The notes under the pieces: generated by a model
Seen by the model: the letters and a program-made list of their open reading frames with translations, nothing else
The model's database searches: none
What the model was told of the DNA's origin: nothing
Made by a program: the position numbers and the translations under genes
NCBI RefSeq assembly: GCF_026230105.1
Contig: NC_079478.1
Span: 12,229,653-12,293,652 of the forward strand
Length of the DNA stretch: 64,000 nt
Direction: 5' to 3'
Origin: Diorhabda sublineata
Lineage: Eukaryota; Arthropoda; Insecta; Coleoptera; Chrysomelidae
Shown: in pieces, positions 35,559 through 46,718 of the stretch
Layout of the letters: every line of letters starts with the position of its first letter
Numbering within the stretch: position 1 is the stretch's first letter

Positions 35559-36540
35559 ACCTGCAGATAGTAATGTAGAATTATTTATTTTGTCAATTAC
35601 ACTACATAGACATACGTAGTAATCCATTAAAAATTCATAATGTTCGAGTACATAATTTAGAAACTATACTTAAATATAAGTTCTGATTTCGCAACTTTAA
35701 CAGCCGATAACTCAGAAACTCAAAAGGAGTCCTATGAGAAAATGTCAAATCTTGTAGGCTTATTTTGCCTTTTGATTCCCGTCAATTAGGTAATTTGCTT
35801 CAACTTATCAAGGAATATAATTAACTGTTGAAGAATCTTTTGTTCCTATAATTCAGGAAATTCAGTTCATGTTATAGGTTCGAGCGCTTCCAATAGTTTA
35901 TACAATATTAAGTTGATATTGTATGAAAGACGGATAGTAATACCTCACATTTAAATTTCGAAAAATCAGTAATTACTTTTATTTTATATATCATGTAACG
36001 TTCGTTATAAATAGCATTCATACTTCTGTGATTATTTGTTCGCAAATTGTCGAACGGAGAAAATACTCTTTTTTTTTTGTTTTTTAGTCTCCAAAAATTA
36101 CATTGTTGAACAGATGTTCCTGGCAAATATATTCAAAATAGACGATTTCATACAAACGTGCTCAGAACAATAGAGGTAGTTTATCATGAAATATATTTTT
36201 CTTTTCACGATATTCTGTAACGTTTTCCAAATGAGGTTTTGCATTTGTATTTGCAATAATTTGGAACAGGATTTCATAAAACTTTCTTTCTCTGATATTC
36301 TTAGATACAGGTTCGGGGCTATATTTAAATCGAATGAACATTTAGTAATCCTGAAGTTAAGAACTTCGGTTTAACTAACATTTTTTAGTTCATAATATCA
36401 GTTCAAGATGTAGATCAAACAGAAACTTGTATAAAATGTACAAAACATTAGAAGTAATATTGGTAGAAGACTTGAACTATATATTACAACCTATATGGAG
36501 AATATTGAGTAATAGACACGTTTAGTATTTGTTTGGCGGC
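35559..36540. other. Anonymous stretch
   Basis: Frames at 35908-36126 (minus) and 36186-36374 (plus) are not recognisable. The second begins with a hydrophobic stretch but is likely chance. Confidence 0.3.
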
Positions 36541-36555
36541 CATTAATAATGAACG

Positions 36556-37215
36556 TTTTGTAAACATGGAAAAATTTGTCATCGTTATGTGAGACAATAC
36601 TTTTATTTGAAAGGCTTAAGCTCAACCAATATAAAAGCTGAACTGGATTCTACTCTGGATGAGACTTCTCTTTTGTTATTAACAACAAATAAAGCCAAAC
36701 TTTTGCTGGATCCATCACTTTACACCCGAAACAGAAGAACAATCAAAACAATGGACTGAAAAGAAAGAACCGCCTCCAAAGGAGGCAAAAACCGTTCCAT
36801 CTGCAGGCAAGGTCATGGCGTCTGTTTTTTAGGATACGCGTGAGGTAATTTTCATTAACGAAAACCTATCAACGGCGAGTATTATGCAAATTTATAATTA
36901 CGTTTGAGCCAAGAAATAAAACAAAAACGGCCGCATATAGCTAAAAAGAAAGTGTTGTTTCTTCAAGAAAATGGACCAGCTCACACATCTGTTATAAAAA
37001 TGACCAAAATTAATGAATTAAAGTTTAAACCTAACCTCATGCGCCATATTCACCAGATTTAGCCACCTCGGATTATTTTATGTTTCCAAACTAAAAAAAA
37101 TGGCTCGTTGGTCAAAGATTTTCCAGCAATGAGGTGATATCGACTATTTTGAGGAGCTTGACGATTCTTATTATAAAAAGGGTATTATACTTATTGAACT
37201 GAATCAAATGAGGCC
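36556..37215 (+). pseudogene. Mariner transposase, internally deleted
   Basis: Starts MEKFVIVM at 36556, then (frameshifted) YYFLRGLSSTNIKAELDSTL-like codons: the text AACCAATATAAAAGCTGAAC encodes TNIKAEL. It jumps directly to HHFTPETEEQSKQWTEKKE, then SAGKVMASVF and VIFINENLSTASIMQIYNYV, FLQENGPAHTS, and HAPYSPDLATSDYFMFP in shifted frame, ending SYYKKGIILIE. The region between the DNA-binding helix and the first catalytic block is missing. The second catalytic Asp (HQDN) is Glu here (QEN). Same family as 23164-23665 on the other strand. Dead from deletion, substitution and shifts. Confidence 0.72.
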
Positions 37216-37559
37216 AATGGTAGTAACAGAAAATCGTTAGAACAATGATTTTGACAGGAACGCGAGATCAGAGTCAGGCCATTGGTACAGAATGGGATAG
37301 ACTAGCACAATGATCCATTTTAAACAATATCTCTTGTTTTGTACCCCAATGGTACAAAAATCACTTTTGACACTAGACTTATATAGATTAACTTAGTTCG
37401 TAAAAAAGGATTCAAATTTCCATTTAAATGACTAGACTGCATTTTCCAATGTAAGGTTTTTTAGTATTACACTTAAAGAAATATCAGAAAAACGTGCAAT
37501 GAGAAAAAAATTAAAACAAAAAGTTTAGTAAAAACAAAGCGCTCATAACTATTCAAGAA
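37216..37559. other. Spacer between two DDE transposase remnants
   Basis: Contains CCATTGGTACAGAA and CCAATGGTACAAAA about 75 bp apart in the same orientation; significance unknown. No coding signal. Confidence 0.3.
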
Positions 37560-37715
37560 ATTGCGTAATGAACAATGGTTGACTTGTTGAAAATGTACAC
37601 AAGGTACCAAAGCTTCGTCTACATCATCCGGATTCATACCTTATTGAATTGGTTTGGGTAATCATAAAAATCATATGGAAGCCAGAAACGTAAGTTCAAT
37701 TTTTCCACAATGTTA
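37560..37715 (+). pseudogene. Tc1/IS630-like transposase scrap
   Basis: The plus strand reads VPKLRLHHPDSYLIELVWVI followed by IKIIW. This fits the L-RLPPYHPDLNPIEL-W-x-x-K block holding the last catalytic residues of Tc1/IS630-type DDE transposases; the Asp is kept and NPIE is YLIE. Roughly 50 codons remain and no other block was found. Confidence 0.5.
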
Positions 37716-37989
37716 CACATAATGGGTGAAAATACATGGACTGTTTCTTTTAGGAGATTGGAAGAAATGTTGATAAAATTATTGCTATGATGTTAAAAAT
37801 TGTTTAATTTGGCACTGATGATTATATGAATAGATACTGATAATGGTCATGATAAAACAAGGAAATAATTATCTGTTGTAATCATTTCCAATGATGACTC
37901 CAGCAACGAAATACACATAACCTCCTAGTTCGTAATTTCAAGCGCAAGTAAATAATCCTCATTTAGAAAACACAATTATTCCTTGTCCA

Positions 37990-38162
37990 AACGAAATGAT
38001 TTCGTGAAGGAATGGTAGGGACCTAATAGAAAATAGACCGAGAGGAAGACAGATGGAAAGACCAAATATACAAAGACCTAAGACTACTGGGGCGCGAAGA
38101 GACCGAAAAGAGCTGAAGAAGATGGTACACAAAGTAAATAGCCACGCTCTTATATAGCAAAA
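37990..38162 (+). pseudogene. Second LINE C-terminal tail
   Basis: Across two frames the plus strand reads RPRGRQ, RWKDQIYKDLRLLGREE and DRKELKKMVHKVNSHAL. Joined in order of position these follow the RPRGRP-x-x-RW-x-D-x-x-x-DL-x-x-LG....A-DR-x-x-WR-x-x-V C-terminal pattern of insect LINEs. About 55 codons, one frameshift, 5'-truncated. It is a different subfamily from the tail at 23784-24010. Confidence 0.6.
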
Positions 38163-38352
38163 ATGAGTAATAAACGAAACGCAGATAGATCTAATGGATC
38201 AGAAGACCTTTACAAGAGCAACCAATACTCATTTTCTCTCATTATCGTTTGCATTATGATTTTCTTTTATGATGATATTTTTCAATTAATCGTTAAATTT
38301 CCGATTATATGTATTTTCTCCAATGTGATTATAATTTAGGTTCAACTAGCAC

Positions 38353-39302
38353 ATCACTCATTGAGCCGTGTGAATAACTAAGAAAATCGCATGTTTTTTG
38401 CCAAAAATCGTTTTTATTTTTTAATGTAATCTCCTTTAAGAGCAATACAATAATTCCAAGAATTCTTTAACTTCTCGATACCGGCGAGCTTTTCTATGGG
38501 ATAATCGAATAGCCAGTAGTCACTGAAGGTCAGATCTCGACTAAACGGTGGATGAGGAAGCAATTAGAAGTGTAATTCACTCAATTCAACTATCGTTGTC
38601 GTCGACTTGTAAATCGGTACATTGTCTTGATGAAACAATGATTTTTCTTCGACTACGTGGCCTTTGTTTCTCAATTTTTGAATTCAAATAATCCAAAAAC
38701 TCTATGTGGTATTCGTTATTGATTGTCTATTCCTTTTTAAAGATAGTTAATGAACAATTCCGGGATGAAGTGATGGATCCATGTTTCATCCATTGTCACA
38801 TATCGATGCAAAAAATCTGTTTATTACGTGTAAATATGGCTAAACACTGCTCTGATTCATAATTGTAAATACACTGCTTTCTGATATGGTTACGTCCTCA
38901 TATATCACAGGTAATTTCAATTTACGATTAGATATAACCAATTTGTGGACGTTTGTGGAGTAACCACCTGAATTACACGACCAGAACGTTCACTATCATC
39001 TATGTCTGTACTACCACGTTTTAATTTAGTAAACCAATAACCAATGGTTCTTCTCGATGGTGCAGAGTATACAGCTTGTACAGTATTTTTTCTATCAAGA
39101 AGTAATGATATATATTGACAATGAAATTGTTTTGAACCTATTGCTTTCATAATAACAATAATAGCTTCATCTTAATGGCTGTCACTTTTTTCTGACTAAT
39201 AGAAATATCATGAAATTTTACACTTAGTTTCTTGAAAGTTGGTAAATGGATTTGACAATGGCAGTGACATCTATGTGTCAGTCACACGACTTATTGAGTG
39301 AT
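38353..39302 (-). mobile_element. Mariner element, internally deleted, with terminal repeats
   Basis: The left end reads ATCACTCATTGAGCCGTGTG and the right end, read inward, ATCACTCAATAAGTCGTGTG: about 20 of 25 positions agree, giving a 950-bp element. On the minus strand the transposase reads RRTIGYWFTKLKRGSTDIDD and SERSGR (39060-38980), VTMDETWIHHFIPE (near 38800), then directly LFINYL, FHQDNVPIYKS (near 38625), LPHPPFSRDLTFSDYWLF (near 38545), and ends KNSWNYCIALKGDYIKK with a stop. All three catalytic Asp residues are visible, with 34 residues between the last two (DD34D). About 40 residues after HHFIPE are deleted and stops and shifts are present. The start of the protein is unclear. 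Confidence 0.75.
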
Positions 39303-40103
39303 TTTATTAAAATATCAGTCACCCTTTATATACCTCCATTTTATACTTCTGACTACTTGACTATATTCCATCTTTTCGTTGTATTTATTATTAATAAATC
39401 GATACATTAGAATTCATCTAAATACCTCGTTGAGATTTTAGAAACCAAATTGTAAGGTTGTATTCAAACTGGAATAATCCTTTATAAATCTAGAGTAACT
39501 ATCCCCCATAATCCTTTATTCAACGTTTGAATGAATGCTTAACTAACAGGAACAGCGGCAAATGAAGGTATATATGATCGATAGATTTTTATTAAACCCA
39601 AAGTTAATGAGAAGTTTTTCGTTCACTACCATGAAATACTCATCTAATTTCAAACACGTTTCTTCGACTTTCCTGTATAGGTTATAATTAATTGGTAATT
39701 GTGACATTTTTGAATTTACTTCTACGGAAAATTAGAAATTTGGAAAGTATACTAGAGACGCCAAAAAATGAATTTTTGCATTATACTGGGTAATTTTATT
39801 ACTTCTCCTTAATAAAATGGGGATATACGGAGTCACTAACAAGTTTTTATTAATGTGGAATTAGATATCAATGGTAAATCTGAAAAATTGTGAGCTTATT
39901 GCTTCTTCTATTTATGTTGTATGCGAATGAAAAATTTCTTACTATGTGGAGTACAGCAAACCGCATATTGAAGTTGATAATGTTGATGGAATCAACATCG
40001 ATTCTATCCTGAAATATTTTTCATTGTGCAATTTCAAATATTCATATTTTTCCCTTATTTGTCATTTATCCTCAATTTTGTTGGTTTATCCTTATTTTAT
40101 TTT

Positions 40104-40105
<2 letters not shown>
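39303..40105. other. Anonymous stretch before the AT microsatellite
   Basis: No feature supported. The frames at 39946-40268 mostly translate the microsatellite (Ile-Tyr repeats) and are rejected. Confidence 0.35.

Positions 40106-40170
<65 letters not shown>
40106..40170. repeat. (AT)n microsatellite
   Basis: An uninterrupted run of alternating A and T, about 65 bp long. It is self-complementary, able to extrude a cruciform, and prone to length change. Confidence 0.97.
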
Positions 40171-40174
<4 letters not shown>

Positions 40175-41289
40175 TTATCATATTGTTATTTATATGAACT
40201 TGCAACTAAGATCGTTTGTTTTCCTTCCTTTCACTTTAGATCAAGTCTATTTATTCAAACTTTTGTAATCTCTGCTCACAGTTTCATTATTCATTGGATT
40301 TTTTGACTATCCAACTCTAGCCAAAAAACTCTTGAAACTATAAATATATATGAGGGTGCTTTAAAATAGGCTTGGATTTTTTTTTTGTTGAATACGAACC
40401 AACATTCAAAGGCCTACCCTGTTTAAAGTTTAGATATTTTGTATGAGCGTCTAATTAGGGTCAGCAAAAAGTGGGAATGGGTTGAATTATTTCTGAAACA
40501 AGTTCCTAACTTGATTCCTAAAACCACCAAAAACAAGCAAAATGGGGTCAAACTTCATAGCGACTCATAGCTACTGTGGCAAAAGCGGTCTTTTATTACA
40601 ATGCATCGGTGATTAGAATGACTAGATGGTAATGGTAGCAGTAGCCACCATCAAGCACATACAAGAATGCTCCGGAAAACTGTTAATTCCACACACAGCG
40701 ATCTTTAGTACGTTGGAACTTGTGTTATGGGAAATAACTTTGTGAGTATCTGTTAGCTATAACAAATTTGTTGCAAATGCGTTATAATAAATAAAATGAG
40801 AAAAAACATAGTTTCCAAGTCATCGATTTCAATTCCATCTATTTCCAGTGAACAAACAACAAAAATTCATGATAAAATTGTTTATTTAACTCATTTGACT
40901 GAAGTTCTTAATGATCTGACAAAATATAAGGACACGATGGTCGTATTTCTAACGTAACTATTTTCATCAGTGGTAAAACTACGATTGTGAATTATTAGTT
41001 GAATGCAAATTTTTACCTTATTAGATAGTTTTTTACTTCAGAGATTATAACTATTATTACTACGGATAAATAAATATTTACGATATAATCCATCAAATAA
41101 AATTAGAACCTTTTCTAGCTTTTTGTAGCATTTTTAATTTTTTGAAAATATAAAATAATACAGATATTTTTTATATACCTATGTAGATTCTTACTAAAAC
41201 GTTGTTCAAAACGTCTTGGAAGTGACCGAATAAGTGCAATCTTCTTCTAAATTAAACCACGTTAAACCGAATCCGATACAATAATATTA
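40171..41289. other. Anonymous stretch
   Basis: No recognised gene. A less AT-rich part at 40400-40760 has no protein motif. Confidence 0.3.
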
Positions 41290-41551
41290 ATGGATTCATC
41301 CGACGAAGAACTTGCCGAAGCCATTTTAAAGGATGCAAATGAAACTAATTCTAAGCTGTCACCTGTCAAATGACTTAAAACCGTTGCTGTCACCGTCATC
41401 GTCATCTTTATGCGACCTGCAACCGATGCCATCTTCATCGACGTCATCTACCTTCCAGTTGAAACCAAATAACTTCATTGGACCGGAAATTTTTACTAGT
41501 CTACAGAATACAACAAATTGTGTTTTCAATATTAATATTCATAATAATTAG
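41290..41551 (+). pseudogene. Crypton-like (tyrosine recombinase) protein ends, core deleted
   Basis: From ATG 41290 the frame reads MDSSDEELAEAILKDANE then TNSKLSPVK and a stop. One frame over, the DNA continues SPSSSSLCDLQPMPSSS, FQLKPNNFIGPEIFTSL and ends NCVFNINIHNN with a stop at 41551. An acidic MDSS-DEEL start and a Ser-rich tail closing in NC-FNI are, as I recall, the N- and C-terminal ends of insect Crypton-type tyrosine recombinase proteins. The whole recombinase core (several hundred residues) is absent between them. AATAAA at 41592 could be its poly(A) signal. Family assignment rests on the ends only. An unrelated small acidic/Ser-rich protein is the alternative. Confidence 0.42.
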
Positions 41552-41668
41552 TAGTTTTAGGTAAAGTTTTGTATATTATTATGTTTGTTGGAATAAAATA
41601 ATTTTAGAAAAATGGGTTGGTATTCTTTTTTGTATATACGGTCGAAGAAAAAATAATGTTCCTAACTA

Positions 41669-41770
41669 GTGCGTAAAGTGTCTTTCCCGCACTTGACCGC
41701 TTGCCCAAACTCTGCTCCGCATCGTCCGGGACAACTGCAGTCGCGTGTGGGAAAGTATCACTTTCCGCAC
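41669..41770. repeat. Inverted repeat / hairpin with GC-rich loop
   Basis: GTGCGTAAAGTGTCTTTCCC and the following GCAC (41669-41692) pair with the complement of 41745-41770, which read inward is GTGCGGAAAGTGATACTTTC then CCACAC. That gives a stem of about 24 bp with one mismatch region and a 3-base bulge. The loop of about 50 bp is GC-rich (CTCTGCTCCGCATCGTCCGG). It lies about 120 bp after the Crypton-like remnant and could be an end structure of that element or a separate fold-back sequence. Confidence 0.7.
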
Positions 41771-44700
41771 TTGTGAGGAAAATAACTATATAATGTGAGA
41801 CATACATCATTCTGCGTTCCTTAATTTGAGAAGTACAGCGGTGAACATTTTTATAAGAAAGTAAAAAGGAGGATACAAAATATATGAATTATCACAAGAT
41901 TTCAGGTCTTTCTCTAGTACCTTCAGGTTCTTCCTCTAGGTGTCAGAATTCTGAGTATAGTCGTATTTGGTCTTTTGCTAAGAGTGATGCTCGTAGTAAT
42001 TCAAACTGATTTTTTCTCAATACTCAATATCGAATCTACACCTCTTTCTCTTAAATCTTCTAGAGATTCTCACATGGATGTACGTATTTTTACTTGAAGA
42101 TGAACAATTTGGATGCAATGTTATATATTCTTTCTTGTTTTTCACATAGTGAGTATTTCTTATCTTCTTTATAATGCTTGTTTGATAAATCATTTTGTTG
42201 AATGTCAAAAGTGTTACCAATGTAGCACTTCACAACTTTACTAAGTTTTCCAGGCGTTAGCTATTTATAATTCTCTGAGAAATTGTTTATGTTACGTAAC
42301 AAATAAATTTAACTTATCCTTATCATATCCTCTATACTATCAGTAGTTAAATACTCACTGTCCAAAAATGTGTTTCTATTAGAAAAAATCAACTTGCCAC
42401 ACATATATATTATACTCTACGCATTTTTTACTACAACCATAAAACGCCTATTTTTTTGCTTGTCCCGACTCCATTTGTTTCTGATTACGCATCGCATCGG
42501 TTTTTGCAATTTATGTTCCGACATTCGTCAACGTCTGAGGATTCTCGGCTCCCTTGTGTCAAAATACCTGCGGTTTATGTGACGAATGACCCTTTGACAC
42601 GTTAGCCGTCGTGACGACGATACTTCAAGAACGGTTGTTATCTGGTCCGTAGTGTTTTACCATTCTTAAAACTTTTATCTTTCTTATACAGAAATAAATA
42701 CTTGAAAAAACACAACAAATATTAATTGGCAAAGTAAATTAGGTTCGGAATATATTGTTTACCCGTTTTAAGTAATGTCACGTAGGAATAATTATCCTAT
42801 TTTTATATATCAGTGATATAAATATATGTTATAGGCACTAGAGCCTCAGAGTCGGAGATGGCCGAGAGATAACACAATAATCAAGTTCGTTAACTTATTA
42901 AACTCACTATACATACATATATAGCAACAAAATAATAGAGAAAAATCTGGACAAACGTAAAATTAGTCATGCGTACCGAATCTGTAGTAGCAGCGTAACT
43001 TAGCGGAGATCTAGACACTCCAGAGTAAGGAATAGAAGGAGGTGGCATGTAACATTGTGGGAGGTAGAAGGACGTGAAAATGTAGGTATTTTCTTGAACA
43101 TGCTGCTAGGTATATCGGTTAGAATTAAGTTAATTCCATGCTATTACAGCATTAAGAAGGTTATGAAAGAAAGGTGACTTGGAATTTCTCCGATTGAAGG
43201 TAACTAGGAATTCCTTGGATGAGGGTTGGAAGAATTATTGTTATATTGAGAAAATTATGCAGGTAAATAGTCGAAAGATTAAAAATGTGAATGAAATTGT
43301 ACCTGACTTATATATTCTCGAAGGCGTGCATATGGCGTGGTCGCCACGATGCAAATAGAAGAGGTAGCTGTTTGATAGGTTATGGTATATACTTTTTTCA
43401 CCATGTCTTTCTATCTTTTGTTTGCTTTTTTATTACTTCCCCATTTCTCTTCTTTCTCTTAGCTACTTCTTCTACATTTTCAATCAATGTTTTTCTTTCC
43501 CATAATTATTACGTGCTATTTTGTATTCGAACGATTTTTTTTGTTATTGTGTTTTATGCATTCTTAGTATTTCTCTAGGTGTTTCATTTCTTATTTTCTT
43601 TTTTGTTTCATTTTTCATTTTCCTGAAGAATCTCATTCAAATTTCATGTTCTTTTCACAATTTCTGTTATGTTATTCGGTACTTTTTTTGCAAAGAATGA
43701 CCTTTTCATTGGATTAGATAATTTACCAACTTTTCGTAGTTTTTCTTTCATTTCCGGCTATACTCTGCTATTACTTTTTTTATTGCAGCTAGATATCTAT
43801 ATTTTATACTTGTTTGATCTAGTGTCCTTTATGTTGTAGATCTTCTTCCGCTTTTAATAATACCAAATCTTCTGCAAATATCAATTTCGTTATTTGCTGT
43901 ACCATAATTTCATTATTTTTGTCCATTATATTGATCATTGTTATTATATATTATATGTAAGTTATCATTGTATAATATATTACGGTTTTAAATTATTTCA
44001 CAAATATCTTTTCTCCTTATATGACTTCCTTCAAGTCTATTAGACACAAATGAATTTTCCTTAACTTTATTATTGATTCCTCACTTAATTGTCTAATTGT
44101 AAAGTCATTTGTGACTTAGACATCACTTCTCATTATTTTCGCTATTATTATACTCATTATCTTTGTTTTTATACTTGTTATTGTTATATCTCTGTAGTTT
44201 TTACAATTCCTTTTGTCGATATAATGATACGCAGATTCAAATCTTTAGGTATATGTTCCTGATTTTCTTGTTCAGTAATTCTGTTAGTTCCTTTTTCATT
44301 TATATATTTTATCATATCATCAGTCATATTTTCTCTTCCAAATTCACAACTTTTTGATAGCAAATCTTAACATCGACAACTAATCCACTCCTGCATAATC
44401 TAATCTGTTCTTAGTAAATTCCATGTATAAATAACAAATACAAATCACTAGTCTACCTCTGACTCTAAGAAAGCTAGGTAATCTGCTGTAATTATCCCTT
44501 GGAGACACAACTTGGGTCCGCTGTTGATCTCCTGACGCCTTCACCCTACCTTCCTGCTTATTACTTCACGTAACTCTAGCCAGCTAAAACTAGCCAGAGG
44601 AAGAAAACATATTAGATTGGAATATCCCAAGGTGATTGGCTTTCTAAATGTTATTCGCATACGAGGATATGACAGAAAATATTGATGAATATAATAATAT

Positions 44701-45099
44701 GTAATCCAAATTCATTTGTAAGATATTATCTTTATTATTCACAGGGTACAAGTCGAAGGTTTGTCTTACATTAGATCGCATATTTGAAGTCAATCCTCAT
44801 TTTAATCCATCATTCACAATTTAAACAGTAAGAAATATCTGATAAGCATGCAGTATATAGTTTACCTTTGTTAATAATCAGTTCCTTCAATACCTGATAA
44901 AACTTTAAATCGGAAAATTAAAAGAGATCATTTGTTTTGATAACTATTATCACTGTTCTTGACGAAGTCATAGACGTCAATTTTGGGCCACTTACTGATC
45001 ATATGTTAAGAATAAAGAAGATTAGATATCTCAATACCCTCTAAGGTGTCAATTGAGTTGTTTTAATGTTATGAACCCTTAACTACATAGACCCAAAAT
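41771..45099. other. Anonymous stretch
   Basis: About 3.3 kb without a supported gene. A GC-richer patch sits at 42480-42620 and another at 44500-44600. The hydrophobic frames at 43291-43578 and 44163-44357 come from T-rich DNA. ATGGCCGAGAGATAACA near 42858 faintly recalls a tRNA-Leu/Ser A box but has no B box partner. Confidence 0.35.
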
Positions 45100-45425
45100 A
45101 AATTATCAAGAGATTCCAATTCGTGAGAGCTTGTAGACCAATTGACAAGTCGTTTTCTGGTCATCCCCAAATTTGAATAAGTCGATTGTTGCAATCATCG
45201 TATGGGGCATAACGATATCTACCCCTTGCTCTAATAAATCCAGTATTTTTAAATGGAAAACTCAAAAACTCATGATCTTCATTGATCGTAGCGTATTCTT
45301 CTGTTTCACGTTTGGAGAAATATGGTCCAATGATGCCACAACTGTGTTTTCGTCACCAAACATTTTATTTTTCTGGATGTAATAAAATCTTATGGTTTGA
45401 TGTAGCTTGATTCAATAATAAACTT
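45100..45425 (-). pseudogene. DDE transposase fragment (GGIIGPYFF type)
   Basis: Minus strand: LLHPEK near 45395, then after a stop NVW and HSCGIIGPYFSKRETEEYAT (near 45340-45285), INEDHEFLSF, and one frame over ATIDLFKFGDD near 45190. These match, in order, the LHPQK-x-x-VWC, GGIIGPYFF-x-x, VNG-x-x-x-x-x-x-x-FLFP and NATIDLL-x-x-FGDR segments of a widespread insect transposase family in the Tc1/mariner superfamily. The QQDGA catalytic block between them is unreadable. The fragment at 52530-52760 is from the same broad family. Confidence 0.58.
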
Positions 45426-45949
45426 CTTTTACCATGAATGAGTTTTATCACTAAACAAAATTTATCGATAAAGTATCAGAACAGTTTGCAACCGCTTGAG
45501 AACCCAGAACACCAGTTGGACAGTCTCAATTCCAGTAGTCGACGATGAATTGATCAATTTGGTTTTTCCTCTATGCTTTCCTCTACAGCGGCGATATTCT
45601 GTACAGTACGCACATTATTTTAACGTTTTTGTGTTCACATCATTAAGACTATTTAGAGTGTATGTGGTTTGAAATCATTAGTTCCACGAATAGCTGGCTC
45701 AGATGGATAGTATCACATAATTATGCACGCATTAAAAATTATGGAGTTGTATATAAGTTATGTTGATGACGATATTGGTTCAAGCACCAGTAAATTCATG
45801 ATTACTTAAAATAGTATACTACTTGTCATAAGCTGATTGTAATATGACAGCGAATAATTTTGATGTTCGATATAGCAATTTTTTTTTTCTAAATAGATAT
45901 TATCAACATTTGGTTTCAATAAAACAGTGACACATCGAACATTCTTTAG
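45426..45949. other. Anonymous spacer
   Basis: No feature recognised; ends at the piggyBac-like terminus at 45950. Confidence 0.3.
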
Positions 45950-46718
45950 CACGTTGAGCACGGGTGCGGTCCATACGCCCGCAACTAAATTTTCCGTATA
46001 GCCCAGAGGGGTCCTATGGACCGCACGACTTATTTTATTTCAAACTTTCTCCACGGCCCAAGGGACCGTACTTAAATGTGTTTCACAGTTTGGTTGAATC
46101 GTCTTGGATTCTTGGAACATTACCCTACACTTGGTTCACTTGATTTTCTTTCATGATCTTCAGTTTCTTCAACAAAAAACATAGGTTTTCATATTTTTTT
46201 TTGTTTTCTTCAACATCGAAACTTTTATAATAAAATATTACAATATAAAAATAACAACAAAAAATATTTTTCCGCAAAACACGCAATACAATAAAGTAAT
46301 TTTTCAAAACAGGTACTGCAAAAAGTAATTACTTTTTCACTTCCGATTTTACTTTCTCTTTCTTCACTACGCAATGGGTATTTTTTCGTTTTGATGTCTC
46401 TTGATCAGCAACATCCGTAGTTTCTTCTTTCAGTAACTCCTTCCTTATACTGATTAGGTTAAGTTATCAGTAATTGGTCTATTCTTTTTTGTTATACTTT
46501 ATAGTGTTGTAGATTCCCATTCAATCAGATAGAAGGTTTGTCTTTGTTACAGTCGACCACGGTTTGGGGCTTTACAACCACCGATGATCGTCTGTCAGTG
46601 CTTAAAGTCTCATCAGTATACTATGTAGAGAGCATCACGCACTGGGGAAAGTTTTAGCGGTTTTATTGGGGCCCATAGCGGGACAAAATTTATCAATTTT
46701 TGATTGGGGCTCAACGTG
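45950..46718 (-). mobile_element. piggyBac-like element with both ends and transposase C-terminus
   Basis: The left end reads CACGTTGAGCACGGGTGCGG and the right end, read inward, CACGTTGAGCCCCAATCAAA: ten identical terminal bases. The flanks are TTAG (45946-45949) and TTAT (46719-46722), each one change from the TTAA target of piggyBac elements. A subterminal inverted repeat, GTGCGGTCCATA (45964-45975) and TATGGACCGCAC (46015-46026), sits inside the left end. On the minus strand, VVKPQTVVDCNKDKPSI near 46560 fits the last catalytic block (KP-x-x-V-x-DYN-x-x-K-x-x-D), and CSTCFEKLLYCIACF near 46290 fits the Cys-rich C-terminal domain; LLKEETTDVADQETSKRKNT lies between. Length 769 bp, far below the usual 2 kb or more, so the 5' part of the gene is deleted. 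Confidence 0.72.

Noticed and set aside
39946..40268. Overlapping plus-strand ORFs with Ile-Tyr repeats
   Set aside because: They translate the (AT)n microsatellite.
42850..42900. ATGGCCGAGAGATAACA resembling a tRNA-Leu or tRNA-Ser start
   Set aside because: Neither a cloverleaf nor a B box follows.
43291..43578. Hydrophobic 95-codon ORF resembling a membrane protein
   Set aside because: T-rich DNA gives Phe-rich frames by chance; no helix spacing, conserved residue or flanking gene signal.
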